This document shows, piece by piece, positions 1 to 11,092 of a stretch of 64,000 nucleotides of DNA. The stretch covers positions 310,001-374,000 of the forward strand of contig CDRNVI010000140.1 in the NCBI GenBank assembly GCA_977017575.1, in the 5' to 3' direction. Position 1 is the first letter of the stretch; every line of letters starts with the position of its first letter. Under the pieces are notes generated by a model, which was given only the letters and a program-made list of their open reading frames with translations, was not told where the DNA came from and made no database searches. This stretch comes from Paramoeba atlantica (Eukaryota > Discosea). Position numbers and translations under genes: made by a program.

Positions 1-7
1 TATTCAG

Positions 8-692
8 GGCAAAGTGGAAGTTTTTTGAACGATTTGTACATGGTTCAGTTTCTAAATGGATTCAAATTTGTTTTGTTGTGCCATGCTTTTTCGTCCCTTT
101 TGCTCTCTTTCTCTTTTGTGTGATTTATTTTTTCACACACAACTCTTCTTCTGACAAACTTCTTGTTGTGCCTTCGCCCTTTCTGGTGATACCATTTCCC
201 TTCCATCGAGATACTTCTCTTGATGACATATTTCGAGTTTATGGGACGATTTGCATATGTACAGTCGCTCTGTTCATTGTTTTATCAATCATATTAGTTT
301 TGGGGATTAATTATCGAATTGCTTTCCTTCAATGGAGAGCAATTTTTGTCCAATTTTACTTCTTAATTGCTTGTGGAATTTTTTTCTGGTACTATCTGGG
401 GAGTGAACCTGAGAGAGCGATACCAAATTACATTGAGTGTGTTGGGTCTCATCCACGAATTGATCCACCTCCTTGTCAACGAAATCCAAGTGAAGGACGA
501 GTTTTGGTTTTTTTAACCTATTTGGCAACCTTTTTGTTTCCGGTTGTAATCAGCTTTGTTGTTACTTTTACGAATCCTCTTGTGTCTGGGTGGTGGAAAG
601 AATTCATTTTCAAACGGAAAATTGTTCGAAATATGTCAGACTTGGAGACTGGAACCTCAAATTCTGCATCGAAAGAAAAGGGGGAAACATAA
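8..692 (+). CDS. Frizzled/Smoothened-like 7TM receptor, C-terminal part (5' end outside window)
   Basis: This is the C-terminal exon of a Frizzled/Smoothened-like receptor; upstream exons with the cysteine-rich domain and TM1-3 lie left of the window. The frame is open from base 8, directly after an acceptor (TATTCAG), and ends with TAA at 690-692. The product aligns over its whole length with the last exon of the complete receptor at 11093-12964: both have the FFTHNS loop, ECV/FCVASHPR with a following Cys, and a final membrane segment before GWW. The intron in front sits at the same codon and phase in both genes, so they are paralogues. Four membrane segments (TM4-TM7) are visible, then a short Ser/Thr-rich cytoplasmic tail. 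I see no KTxxxW Dishevelled-binding motif. The membrane topology and kinship are secure; the ligand is unknown. Confidence 0.85.
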
Positions 693-744
693 CTAGTTTA
701 CAGATTTATTTTTTATGATTAGATAAAAAATTGATAAAAAAACA

Positions 745-3736
745 TCAGTGTTCATGGACTAATTCAGTCAATCCACCTGAGGAGTTTGTTCGAAAGGATT
801 TCTTTAGCGAAACTGGAGCAGAAGATGAGATTTTTGCTCCGCATAAATCACTCTTTGGATCATCCAAATCTCGAGAATCTCGAGAATCTCGAGAAGGAGG
901 ATTCAAAGTCGTTCCACTCTTCTTTCTAGTTATCCTTTCACTTAAGTCATATCTTTCACTTTTTTCACTTAAATCATAATAATACGAATCTTCATTTTCA
1001 TCGTTTGTAAGATGAAGTTGACTCTCACTTTGATGCACACGACTTGGACGAAAGGCCAGAGCAGGAGATCTTTGGCTCGCAATCCCAGGTTTGGCTCCAC
1101 CACCATAAGTGGTTCTCTTTTTCAAGTGGCGATGTCCAATAATGAATTGATGCCATTCCTGAAAAAAAAATAATCCTTATTTTTAGGGGAAAAAAAGGTG
1201 AGAAAATGGAGAAAGTTACCTTCCAATCTTGGGTCAATTCTGTTTCGATCTTCAAAGGAAAGTTCCCTGAAGCTAATTGAGCTTTATCTTTTGTTTGAAT
1301 TACAATCCGATTTCTTTTTGGGTTTTCGGAGATTCGAATCCCTTTTAGAGAGATCACCTGTTTTTTTTTCACATAAGAAAATATCCTTTCTTCCACAAGA
1401 ATAACGTCTTACATCTATGTTCTCTTCTACTCCGCCCCCCAAAAATAGATCAAGAAGAAATATACCATGGAAGCTTCAGTATCGGCCTCTGATTTAAAGA
1501 TATGGAGACAACGATCATTGAGCACAACCCATCTTCTTGAAAAAAGTACCCAAGAATGTGCTTTGATCTTTTTTTGGTGGAAGTTTTAGTCAAAATAAAA
1601 AATGTAAAAGAGAAAGGAGCAAGAAACAAAAAAAAAAAAAAGATTACATTGACCCAACCCCTCTTAAGCGCTTTTGGGAAGACAGAGTTTTTCTTCATTT
1701 TGATTTCATTTTCCACAATGTCATCGTACATTGATTCAAGGAGCTCACTAAAAGGGAGAGTGGAGAGAGAGAGAGAGAGAGAGTGGGCAATGAGTAAAGA
1801 AAGGAATGAAAGAAAATGAAATGAAAAAATACCTTGGAAGATCTTCACCTTCATTTATTCCGCGATTATTCTTCAAAAATTGGTCTTTCTTCATTTTATG
1901 TTTGACCTAATAAAAGAACAAATTGAAAACAATCCACAAAAGAAAAATAGAAATCATCAGAGTTCAAAAGAGAGAGTACCTGTGGGTTGTGTGCGTCTGT
2001 ATTCAACATAATCAAAGAATACGCCAACACTAGAACTGTATCAGATGTTTTAAAGGTCTCAATTGATGGATTTGCCTATTATGATAACATATGTTCTGTT
2101 CAGAATCGAAAAAATTGAAAAGAAAAGTTTCAGAGAAAAATACAAACTCCATAATAAACTTTGGCAAACGATTCAAGAAGTCGTTCAATCTTTTGTGACT
2201 CACCAGGTAATCGAAAATGGGACAAGAGTTGCCTCAATGCAGAAGGGACATCTTTTCCTCGGAGATCGATCAATTGGAAAAAATCTTCACGAATTTGTTC
2301 AATATTCTTGACCTCATCACTATGGTTAACCAGTCAAAGAAAAGAAAGAAGAGAGGAAAGAAAAATGAGAGAGAGAGAGAAAGAAAAGAAAAGGAAAAAG
2401 ATAAAAGAGAGAATGAAAGAAGAAGTAAAGAAATAACGAATTAATTCTTTCAAAACAGATTTTTACAAAAGCCAAAAAAAAAAACAAAGAATAAATCTTA
2501 CCTCCTTTCACTTAAATAATCACCAAGCTGAGCTTGATCGATTTGGTCGCCATGAGAAAACAAAAACCAAGCAATTGAACTCGAATGCAAATCTCTTAAT
2601 TCATCTCTTAATAATGAACTTAAATTTGGGGCTTTTGTTGTTGTTGTTGTCTTCGAATTGTCTTCTTTTCTTTCTTCTGTTTCAACTTCTCCTTCTTCTT
2701 CTTCTTCTCCTTCTCTTCCTTCGGTGATGGGAGAATACATCTCTGGCATTCCGATTAAGTTTGCCTTCATTAAATGTTTCATTCCATTCTTTGGCTTTTG
2801 ATTGAAGAGTTGAGCACCATCCATTAATTTTTGAATCACCTCGCTTTCAAAGTTAACATGTCCCTTTTAAAAAAGAAGAAAGAAAAGAAACAATGTCAGA
2901 AAAACAAAAAGAAAGAAAAGAAAAGAAATTACAAACCACTTCCAAGTTCGATTGGCGATCATTTTCAAAAGAAGAAACACTGACACTGACAGATGGAAGA
3001 GGGGGAATAGCTGGTGGTTTTCTCGGCGATCCTTTTCCCTCTTCCTCTTTCTCTCTCCTTTCTCTCTCTTCTTTTTCGCGTTTTTCTCTTTCTTGTTTCT
3101 CTTTCTCTTTTTGAATTTTCTTCGCTTCATCCATACATTCATGAATGAAACTTGCGAGAGCTTTATCCGACATGAATTTACAAGTTTCGAGAGTTTCTTG
3201 ATACGCTTCCCATGTCTCTTCATATTCTGCTTTCTCTTCAAAGAAACTGGAAAAAAGAAAGAAGTTTAAGATCAGGAGAGAAGAAAAGAAAAGAAAGAAA
3301 GAAAGAAAGAGAAAGAAAAGGGAAAAAAGTGGAACTTTTCTCTTGCTTGGTAGAATAACTGTCCTGTTCTGGAATTTTTGTGGCAGAGACTCAAGAGAGC
3401 TCTCTGAAAGAGAGAGAAGAAAAGGAAAAAAGTGAGTCATTCTGTCTCTCTTTCTTTCTTTCTTTCTCTCAAAAGATAATTTTGTTTGAGTTTTTTTGAT
3501 TTCTCTTTTAAAAAAACCTCATGTTGAAGGAGTTCTTCTCTCTTTTTTTCGATTGTCGATTGAATCAGGCGATTGTTTTTCTTGATTGTCTTGGTTGTTA
3601 TTTTGGCATCTAATCAATGAACAAGAGAAATTAGATTGATTGGAAGAAATTTGTTTCTGAAAGAGAAAAAACCTGTTGGAGCGAGATCTTTCTGCGAAAC
3701 ATCATCTTCCGTATTCTCACCAACTCTTTCACTCAT
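745..3736 (-). CDS. Sec7-PH domain ARF guanine-nucleotide exchange factor (cytohesin-like)
   Basis: Twelve exons give a 663-residue protein: 3673-3736, 3518-3609, 3336-3403, 2937-3246, 2502-2863, 2148-2319, 1980-2075, 1833-1906, 1648-1747, 1466-1567, 1220-1357, 745-1158 (complement). All phases match. The Sec7 domain starts at [10 protein letters not shown], contains the glutamate finger in [14 protein letters not shown] and the conserved [16 protein letters not shown] and NNRGINEG motifs, and ends in NEIKMKK. A PH domain follows (RRWVVLND, then EWHQF in its C-terminal helix), then an Arg/Asp-Ser tail. This order is that of cytohesins, which load GTP on ARF at phosphoinositide-rich membranes. 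The N-terminus is charged, helical and coiled-coil-like; a BAR-like fold is possible but unproven. An acidic insert interrupts the early Sec7 domain. It is transcribed away from arpin across a 304-bp gap. Identification is very secure; the cytohesin versus other Sec7-PH subclass is inferred. Confidence 0.93.
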
Positions 3737-4040
3737 CACACAAAACACAAACAAAAAATTTTCCGAAACAAAACACCAACTCCCAAAACAGAAACAAAAT
3801 AAGAACAAAAAAAGAAAAACAAAAAACACCCGCAAAAAGAAACAAAATACTTTTTTAACACAAAAAATCAAATTCTTCTTTCAGCAATAAAAAACAACAA
3901 TAAGCTCGCACAATTTAATCATCCCAAAAAATCTTAGAACCAAAACTTCGCAAAATCCGATAAGCAGCGCCTTTTCTCTTTTCATTTTCAGGTGTTTTTG
4001 AGTTTTGTTTTTTTGCAATTTCTGAATTGTTTGGGAAAAA
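3737..4040. promoter_or_regulatory. Shared head-to-head intergenic region between ARF GEF and arpin
   Basis: The 304 bp between the two start codons must hold both core promoters and 5' leaders. It is A-rich on the + strand to about 3900. An acceptor-like pyrimidine tract ending CAG at about 3992 may mean arpin has a 5' UTR intron. I could not assign a defined TATA or initiator motif. Confidence 0.45.
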
Positions 4041-5333
4041 ATGGCCGTTCACACTTCCTCAGATTTGTCCATCAGAAGTACTTCCTCTCGATGGGGACAA
4101 TCCACTTTTCAGATAGAACACCGAGATGGCAATGGATTCACCGGTTTTTCTCTTTTTTCTTTCAAGCAAGTCGTCATGGCAGCAGTTCAATTTACTTTTT
4201 GGTAACAGTTGAGGGAAAGCTTGTCGAACTTCGAAACCACTCTGTCTGTGATCAAAGCGGAAAATATCATCGTTTCTTGTCTCTAGTTGTTGATGTTTCT
4301 CGATCAAGAATCCGAGTTTTCACAGGTTTTCCAATTTCCATTTTTCATTTTTCAAACCTGAAAAGTTCTTTTAAACAAAGGGATAATAGAGAGGAATTTT
4401 TAATTTTTCTCATTTTTCTTTTTCTTTTTCTTTTTGACAAAACAGACAAAGGAGAAGAAAGAGATCCCCAACACAACCCAGAAGACAAAGTGCAAAGAAA
4501 GGGATATTTAAATGTTTATCACAAGGTTGACAGCGGGGATCCTTTTCAAGTTGATGATGATTCATTGCAAAAGGCGATTGGGTCTGCTTCTGCGGCTCTT
4601 CCGGACGGGTATTTTGATCTTCAAGCTTCCAAACTTCATCCCAAGGTTTTTTTCTTTTTTTCTTTTTTTTTTTTTTTTTTTTTTTTCTTTTTTTCTTTTT
4701 TTCTTTTTTTCTTTTTTTCTTTTTTTCTTTTTTTCTTTTTTCTTTTTTTTCTTTTTCTTTTCTTTCTTTTTTTCTTTTTTTTTCTTTTTCTTTCTTTTCT
4801 TTCTTTTCTTTCTTTTTCTTTCTTTTTCTTCTTTTTCTTTCTTTTCTTTTCTTTGAGTGTTTTTTTTTTTTTTCCTCCCATTTATTTGTCTCTCTCTCAA
4901 ATCCATTTGGGATAAAAAGAAAAGAAACAATTTTTTGACTGGAAACTCTTTTCCTAACACAACAACAACAGGTTCCAAGGAGATTTGAATTTTGGGGTGA
5001 TTCATTAAAACTGAAATATCGAGATCTCCATCTCAAACCTGGTTCAGGAGTTATCATTCGAACGAAGGGTTCTTCTTCTTCTCTTCTCTTTTTCTTTTAA
5101 AAAGAAAATAATTCTTGAAAAATGATTTTTGGTCTAATTTACAAAAAGGAAATTCGATTTTTGTTGATGAAGTGGCTGCAAAAGAATCGGCTGGATCAGC
5201 AAGTTTTGCATCTGAAAATGCTGGAGCCAATTGGACTGAAAAGATCTTTGCTCACAAATCTGATCAACAACAACAACAACAAGAAGAAACAAAAGGGACT
5301 GGGGATGCTTGTGAAGATGATGAATGGGATTAA
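4041..5333 (+). CDS. ARPIN: Arpin, Arp2/3 complex inhibitor
   Basis: Five exons (4041-4143, 4209-4325, 4446-4645, 4972-5068, 5149-5333) give 233 residues, against about 226 in human arpin. Similarity to arpin runs the whole length: GNG.. followed by EGKLVELRNHSV, the central NVYHK.D block, a GSGVIIRTKG segment, a GANWTEKIFAHK segment and an acidic C-terminus ending CEDDEWD. That acidic Trp-containing tail is the part of arpin known to bind Arp2/3 without activating it, opposing WAVE downstream of Rac. A polyQ stretch (about 6 Gln) precedes the tail. Intron 3 is a 326-bp nearly pure T/C tract. The two WAVE genes in the same window are the natural antagonists. Identification rests on remembered family sequence but agrees in length, order and tail. 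Confidence 0.92.
4646..4865 (+). repeat. Long poly-pyrimidine (TTTTTC)n tract inside arpin intron 3
   Basis: About 220 bp of almost uninterrupted T and C on the sense strand, built from TTTTTTC and TTTCTTTC units. It lies immediately after a donor GTTTTTTTC and makes up most of the intron. It is the most extreme case of the pyrimidine bias seen in sense strands of most introns here. Confidence 0.9.
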
Positions 5334-5694
5334 TAGAATGTTGTTGTTGTTATTTTTTTTTGAAATGGAAAAGGGAAGAAGAAGAAGAAAAGGAAAAGGA
5401 AAAGGAAAAGGAAAAGGAAAAGGGGGTTTGATTGAACAGAAATGTTCTTGGTTTTCATGGTAATGGATCCCCATCGAAAACTTTAAAAAAAAAGAGAAAA
5501 ATGAAAAAGAATTTGATTTTTATTTTTTGTTTCAATTATTTGAGAGTTTCTTTCAACTTGAGAGAAAGTGGAATTTCAGAAAAAAATGATTTTTGAGAAT
5601 TGTTCTTTTTTCGAGAAAAAGATGAGAAAGAGAATTTATGAAAGGGAGAAAAAAAAACTTTTTTTTTTTGAATAATTAATATAATTTATTGTTT
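5334..5694. other. Convergent intergenic region with (GGAAAA)n
   Basis: This holds the 3' ends of arpin (+) and the long charged protein gene (-). At 5370-5425 there is a purine tract with six GGAAAA/GGAAAG-type repeats. The rest is AT-rich and probably 3' UTR for both genes; I see no other gene. Confidence 0.6.
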
Positions 5695-8600
5695 TTACTT
5701 TTCTTTCCCTCTTTCTTCTTTTCTTCTCTTTTTGTTGGTTCTCTCTCTCTCGTCTCTTTTTCCCGATCTCTTTCTTTTCTTCTTCTCTTCTCCTTCTTCT
5801 CTTTCAAAAGTCTCGAATTCTCTCTTTCTTTTCTTTTTCTCTTCTTTTTCTCTTTTGAAAGTCTCAAATTCTCTCTCCCAATTTTCTTCTTCCCATCTCT
5901 CTTCTTCTTCCCATTTCTCTTTCAAAAGAAAAGTTTTCATTTCCATTTCTTCTTCTTCCCATCTCTCTTCTTCTTCTTCCCAGAAATATTCTTCTTCTTC
6001 TTCTTCTTTCCATTCTTCTTTTTCTTCTTCTTCTCTTTCTTCTTCTTCTTCTCTTTCTTCTTCTTCTTCTTCTTCTTTTTCTTCTTCTCTTTCTTCTTCT
6101 TTCAATTCTTCTTTTTCTTCTTCTTCTTTCAATTCTTCTTCTTCTTCTTCTTCTTCTTCTCTTTCTTCTTCTTTCCATTCTTCTTCTTCTTTAATCCATT
6201 GTTTTTCCCATTCATCATAATTCTCTTCTCTCTCTTCCTTCTCTCTTTGCCATCTCTTTGCTTCTTCTTTTAACCATTCAAATTCCTCTTCTTTTTCCTT
6301 TTTTTGTCTTTCTTCTTTTTTTTTCTTTCTCTTTTTTTCTTTTTTTCTTTCTCTTTCTTCTTTCTCTCTTCTCTCTCTTTCTTCTTTTTCTCTTCTTTCT
6401 CTTTCTTCTTTCTCTCTTCTTTCTTTCTTTTCTCTTCTCCCTCTTTTTTTTCTTTCTCTTCTCTCTCTTTTTTCTCTTTTTTCTTCTCTTTCTTTTTCTT
6501 CTCTTTCTTCTTTTTCTCTTTCTTCTTTTTCTCTTTTCTCTTCCTCTCTTCTTTCTCTTTCTTCTTCCTCTCTTTCTTTTTCTTCTCTTTCTTCTTTTTC
6601 TCTTTCTTCTTTTTCTCTTTTCTCTTCCTCTCTTCTTCTTCTTTCTTCTTTCTCTCTTCTTTCTCTTTCTTCTTCCTCTCTTCTTTCTCTTTCTTTTTCT
6701 TCTCTTCTTCCTCTTTCTTCTTCCTCTCTTCTTTCTCTTTCTTCTTCCTCTCTTCTTTCTCTTTCTTCCTCCTCTCTTCTTTCTCTTTCTTCTTTTTCCT
6801 CTCTTTTTCCTCTTTCTTCTTCCTCTCTTCTTCTTCTTTCTTCTTCCTCTCTTCTTTCTCTTTCTTCCTCCTCTCTTCTTTCTCTTTCTTCTTTTTCCTC
6901 TCTTTTTCCTCTTTCTTCTTTCTCTCTTCTTCTTCTTTCTTCTTTCTCTCTTCTTTCTCTTTCTTCTTTCTCTCTTCTTTCTCTTTCTTCTTCCTCTCTT
7001 CTTTCTCTTTCTTCTTCCTCTCTTCTTTCTCTTTCTTCTTTTTCTTCTCTTTCTCCTTCTCCTTCCTCTCTTTTTTCTCTTTCTTCTCTTTCCTCTCTTC
7101 TTCCTCTTTCTTCTTCCTCTCTTCTTTCTCTTTCTTCTTTTTCCTCTCTTTTCTCTCTTTCTTCTCTTTCTCTTTCTCCTTCCTCTCTTCTTTCTCTTTC
7201 TTCTTTTTCTTTTCTTTCTTTCTCTCTTCTTCCTCTTTCTTCTTCCTCTCTTCTTTCTCTTTCTCTTTCTTCCTCTCTTTTTTCTCTTTCTTCTTCTTCT
7301 TCATTTCTTAATCTCTCTACGATCTTTCTCAACCTTTCTACTTCTCTTCTCTTGATTTCTTCTTCCCTTTTTTCTTGTCTTTTTTCTTCACTTTCTTCTT
7401 CTTCACTGTTTTCTTCGGTTTCTTCCTCTCTTCTTTCCCTTTCTTCTTTCTCTTTTGTCTCTCTTTCTTCTTTACTATCTCTTCCTTCTCTTTCTTCTTT
7501 CTCTCTTCTATCTATCTCTTCTTTCTCTCTTCTATCTCTCTCTTCTATTTCTTTTCTTTCCCCTTCTTCTTGTTTCTTTTTGCTTACTCTTTGGTCTTTC
7601 TCCTCTCTTTTCAATCTCTGTTCTTCTCTCTTTCTTTTCAATCTCTCTTCTCTCTTTTGGAATACCTCTGCCAATCTTTCTTCCGATACTAATCTCTCTC
7701 TAACCTTTCTCAACCTTTCTGCATCTCTTCTCTTGATTTCTTCTTCCCTTCTTTCGAGTCTTTTTTCTTCACTTTCTTCTTCTTCTTCACTATTTTCTTC
7801 ACTGCTTTCTTCACTTTCTTCCTCTGGCAAACCAAACTCCTTGAGATTCTCAGGCAAAACCGGGTTCATCAAGGGGTGGTTCAGAGGCGGGCGAGTTGAT
7901 CTCCTTGGCCTTGAGATAACAGAATGAGGAGGCACCGAACTTTTGGATCTCTCTTCTTGTAAAGATTGCTCAGAACTCTCCGTTGGCTCAGAGAGGTCAA
8001 AACACATATCAGAAATCCCAGCAAATTGAGAATATTCTGAGACAGGTTCGGCGGGGTCGACAAGTTCAGGAACAGATTCAATAGGTTCGAAAACAGGTTC
8101 AGGAATTCGCTCTTCTTGTAGAGATTGTTCAGGACTGTCAGTGGACTCAGAGTCAGAGAGGTCAAAACACATATCAGAAATTCCAGTGAATTGAGAATAT
8201 TCTGAGACAGGTTCGGCGGGGTCTACAAGTTCAGGAACAGATTCAATAGATTCGAAAACAGGTTCGGGAATTCGCTCTTCTTGTAGAGATTGTTCAGGGC
8301 TGTCTGTTGACTCAGAGTCGGAGAGGTCAAAACACATATCAGAAATTCCAGCGAATTGAGAATATATTGAGACAGGTTCGATTGAAAGAGAGCGATTGGA
8401 GGAAGATGAGGGATAGGCTTCAGAAGAAGATGAAGGATAGGCAGAGGAAGATAAAGGGTGAGCATCAGAAGAAGATGAAGGATAGTCATAGGGAGATAAA
8501 GGGTGAGCATCAGAAGAAGATGAAGGATAGTCATAGGAAGAAGATGAATGATAGGCATAGGAAGATGAAGGATTAGCACCAGAAGAAGATGAAGGATAGG

Positions 8601-10802
8601 CATAGGAAGATAAAGGGTGAGCATGGGAAGAAGATGAAGGATAGTTATAGGAAGAAGATGAAGGATAGGCGTAGAAATATGAAGGAACGTTGGAGGAAGA
8701 TGAAGGATAGGCTAAGGAAGATGAAGGATATGCATAGAAATATGAAGGAGCCTCGGAGGAAGATGAAGGATGGGCATAGAAAGATGAAGGATCGACATAG
8801 AAAGATGAAGGATTGGCATAGGAAGAAGATGAAGGATCTGCATAAGAAGATGCAGGATAGGCTAAGGAAGATGAAGAATCAGCATAGGAAGATGAAGGAT
8901 CATTATAGGAAGAAAATGAAGGATTGGCATAGGAAGAAGACGAAGGATTGGCATAGGAAGATGCAGGATGGGCTATGGAAGATGAAAGATCAGCAAACGA
9001 AGGCAATGAAGGATCGGTATCGGGAGAAGATGAAGGATCAGCATAAGAAGATGAAGGATCGGCATAAGAAGATGAAGGATCGGCATAAGAAGATGAAGGA
9101 TCGTCATAGGAAGAAGAGGAAGTAACATTGGGGAAAAAAGAAGGTTGGAATTGTCCTTGGTATTTCTGAAAAAGCACTTGCGTTTTCACGGAATCGCATA
9201 CATGAGAGAAGAGAGATCTGTGAGATGAAGCCACGGAGGAAGATGAAGGAGAACCTTTGGAAGAAAAGGGGGAAGAAGACTGGGCAAAAGAGGAGGAATT
9301 TTTATAGGAAGCCCTAGAGGAAGAAGCCCTAGAGGAAGAAGCCCTAGAGGAAGAAGCCCGAGAGGAAGAAGCCCTAGAGGAAGAAACCTTAGAGGAGGAA
9401 GAAGCCCGAGAGGAAGAAGAGGAGGAGGAAGAGGCCCTAGAGGAAGAAGCCCGAGAGGAAGAAGCCTTAGAGGAAGAAGCCCGAGAGGAAGAAGAGGAGG
9501 AGGAGGAAGAAGCCTTAGAGGAAGAAGCCTTAGAGGAAGAAGCCTTCGAGTAAGAAACCTTCAAGTAAGAAACCTGAGAGGACGAAATCTTCGGGGGGGG
9601 GTACATTTTGAAAAAGCAGGAGACCTCATTGATATCATCTTCCCACTTTGCCAAATCATATTTCTGCTCTTTTGCCCATTCTCGAAAATGATTCTTTTCC
9701 TGATTGAGAGGTTTTGCGATATGAAAAGGAAAATGAAAGAGATAACGGAGAAGCAGAGGGGAGCGTTTGACTGTTGGTTTAAGTCGAGCCCTTCTTAAAG
9801 CCAGGTAATATTCTTTAAACTCCTTTCGGTAGGCACTCCTCACTTCCTTCGTTTCTTCGACTCCAGGGTTGGCTTCTCTTTTGCATTGCTCCCAGGTCTG
9901 GCATATGAAGGAGGCAGAGGGACTTTGTTCAAGAGGATCTATATTCTGGAAGGTAAGGTTGATTGGCTTCTCGAAATCCTCCATGTAATCCTCGACATAT
10001 TGAGCCTTGAGTTTCTCAAAATGTTCTCTTGATCCATCAAATTTTTCTTCCTTGAGTAAGCTGTGTTATTTCAATATGAACGGTGAGTAAAAAAGGGAAA
10101 AGTTAAAAAAAAAAAAAAAAAAAAGAAAAAAAACATTTGAAATCGAGCATTCTGTCTCTCTCGAATAAAATCTGTCTCTAATTTCACAAAACGACCCCAT
10201 GTCAGCAATTCTTTTCTCGATACCATTTCCCAATCTCTCTGCTTCCTTTCTTTCTCGAGTGTAGCTGGGTCATGTCCTTGCTCCTTGTCTTCTCTTTCTC
10301 GTCGTTCTTTCTCCTTGCGATCTTCTTCCCGAAAATACTTTTTTCTCTCTTGTTTAAAAATATCTTCCCCCCACTCCCTTTCAAACCACCTGAACTTCTC
10401 TGTCACTTCCTGATCATACAAAAACAATGTAAAACTCTGCGATTCCTTCTTTGCCCAATAGGCCTTCCTGACAAACATATCGTTGATTTTCATTCTCTTC
10501 GCCAATGCATATTCATCCTTGGTAAGATCTTTCAATGGGATTCCTCTCTCCTTCGCCCAATCTCGGACATGATACCTTCCCTCTTTCACTCCTTTTTTCG
10601 CAAGAATCTCAGCTCTCTTTTTTTTGAAGTTTGCATAATGGAAAGAAGTAATCTTCTCAACATCAAGTCCAAATTCTTGTTCTACCCATTCATCAAATGG
10701 AGGAAGGAGGGAGCTTCCTTCGGGAGGGTATCTTGGAGGCGGCTCTGGGAAGAGCCACGATTTTGGTGTTTGAGGTTTATCAAACTTAGTCGTTTTATTC
10801 AT
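5695..10802 (-). CDS. Very long low-complexity protein with Ser-rich, acidic repeat and Arg/Glu helix regions
   Basis: Two exons (10135-10802 and 5695-10060, intron 74 bp, phase 2) give 1677 residues. I do not recognise the family. Residues 1-390 are of normal complexity, with FDEWVEQEFGLDVEK and a twice-used R-[DE]-WAKE motif (positions about 110 and 360) that may mark a duplicated fold. Residues about 393-490 are SSSKA/SSSRA runs; about 540-790 are a degenerate 9-10-residue repeat of the YADPSSSS type; about 793-950 hold three copies of an acidic unit of about 50 residues containing GISDMCFDLS. The last 680 residues are almost only Arg, Glu and Lys and predict a long single alpha-helix or coiled coil. 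No membrane segment is seen. The two-exon structure is well supported by an open frame of 4.3 kb. A structural role is a guess only. Confidence 0.7.
5760..7420. repeat. 1.6-kb polypyrimidine/polypurine tract encoding the Arg/Glu/Lys tail
   Basis: The + strand is almost exclusively C and T (CTT, CTC and TTC units) over about 1.6 kb, so the coding (-) strand is nearly pure purine (GAA, GAG, AGA, AGG, AAG codons). Reading any of the three frames gives an open charged protein. Such tracts can form triplex (H-DNA) or R-loops when transcribed; that consequence is inference. Confidence 0.85.
8390..9120. repeat. Minisatellite encoding Tyr-Ala-(Asp/His/Tyr)-Pro-Ser repeats
   Basis: Units of about 24-30 bp of the form AGGATxGGCATAxGAAGATGA repeat about 25-30 times with substitutions, encoding degenerate YADPSSS-like units on the minus strand. 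Neighbouring 9300-9560 is a GCCCTAGAGGAAGAA-type 15-bp repeat encoding SSRAS/SSKAS. Confidence 0.85.
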
Positions 10803-11092
10803 GGAAAAGAGAAAGAAGAGGGAAAGAAGAGAGAAAGAAGAGGGAAAGAGAGGAGAAGAGAGAAAGAAGAGGGGGAGGGGAGAAGAGGGAGAAGAGAGAG
10901 AAGGAGAAGAAGAGAAGGAAAAGTTCTTTGGAAAAAGAAAAAGAAAAAAAAAAGTTAGGGGTCTAAAATTAGCGATTTCTAAAATTATTGCTAAAATTGG
11001 CTCAAAAAAACGAGACCCCGAAAAATTAAACAACTTTGGGACGAACGGACGTATTTTTTGTGGTCCACCTTTTTCTCGCTTTGAAAATTTCG
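10803..11092. promoter_or_regulatory. Divergent intergenic region, charged protein gene / Frizzled-like receptor
   Basis: 290 bp between two divergent start codons. The left third is a pure-purine GA tract on the + strand (10800-10950); the right part is of mixed composition. No specific motif was assigned. Confidence 0.4.

Noticed and set aside
3992-4915. 307-codon plus-strand frame through the poly-T/C tract
   Set aside because: It reads through two arpin introns and ends in poly-Phe/Leu from simple sequence; the spliced arpin model explains the conserved parts.
6258-7355. 365-codon plus-strand frame of Phe, Leu and Ser
   Set aside because: Shadow of the polypyrimidine tract opposite the Arg/Glu/Lys coding strand; all frames are open there and no intron-exon or conserved structure is present.
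8589-9125. 178-codon plus-strand frame rich in KMKDRHRK
   Set aside because: Antisense reading of the YADPSSS minisatellite; the minus frame belongs to a 1677-residue protein with a normal-complexity N-terminus.
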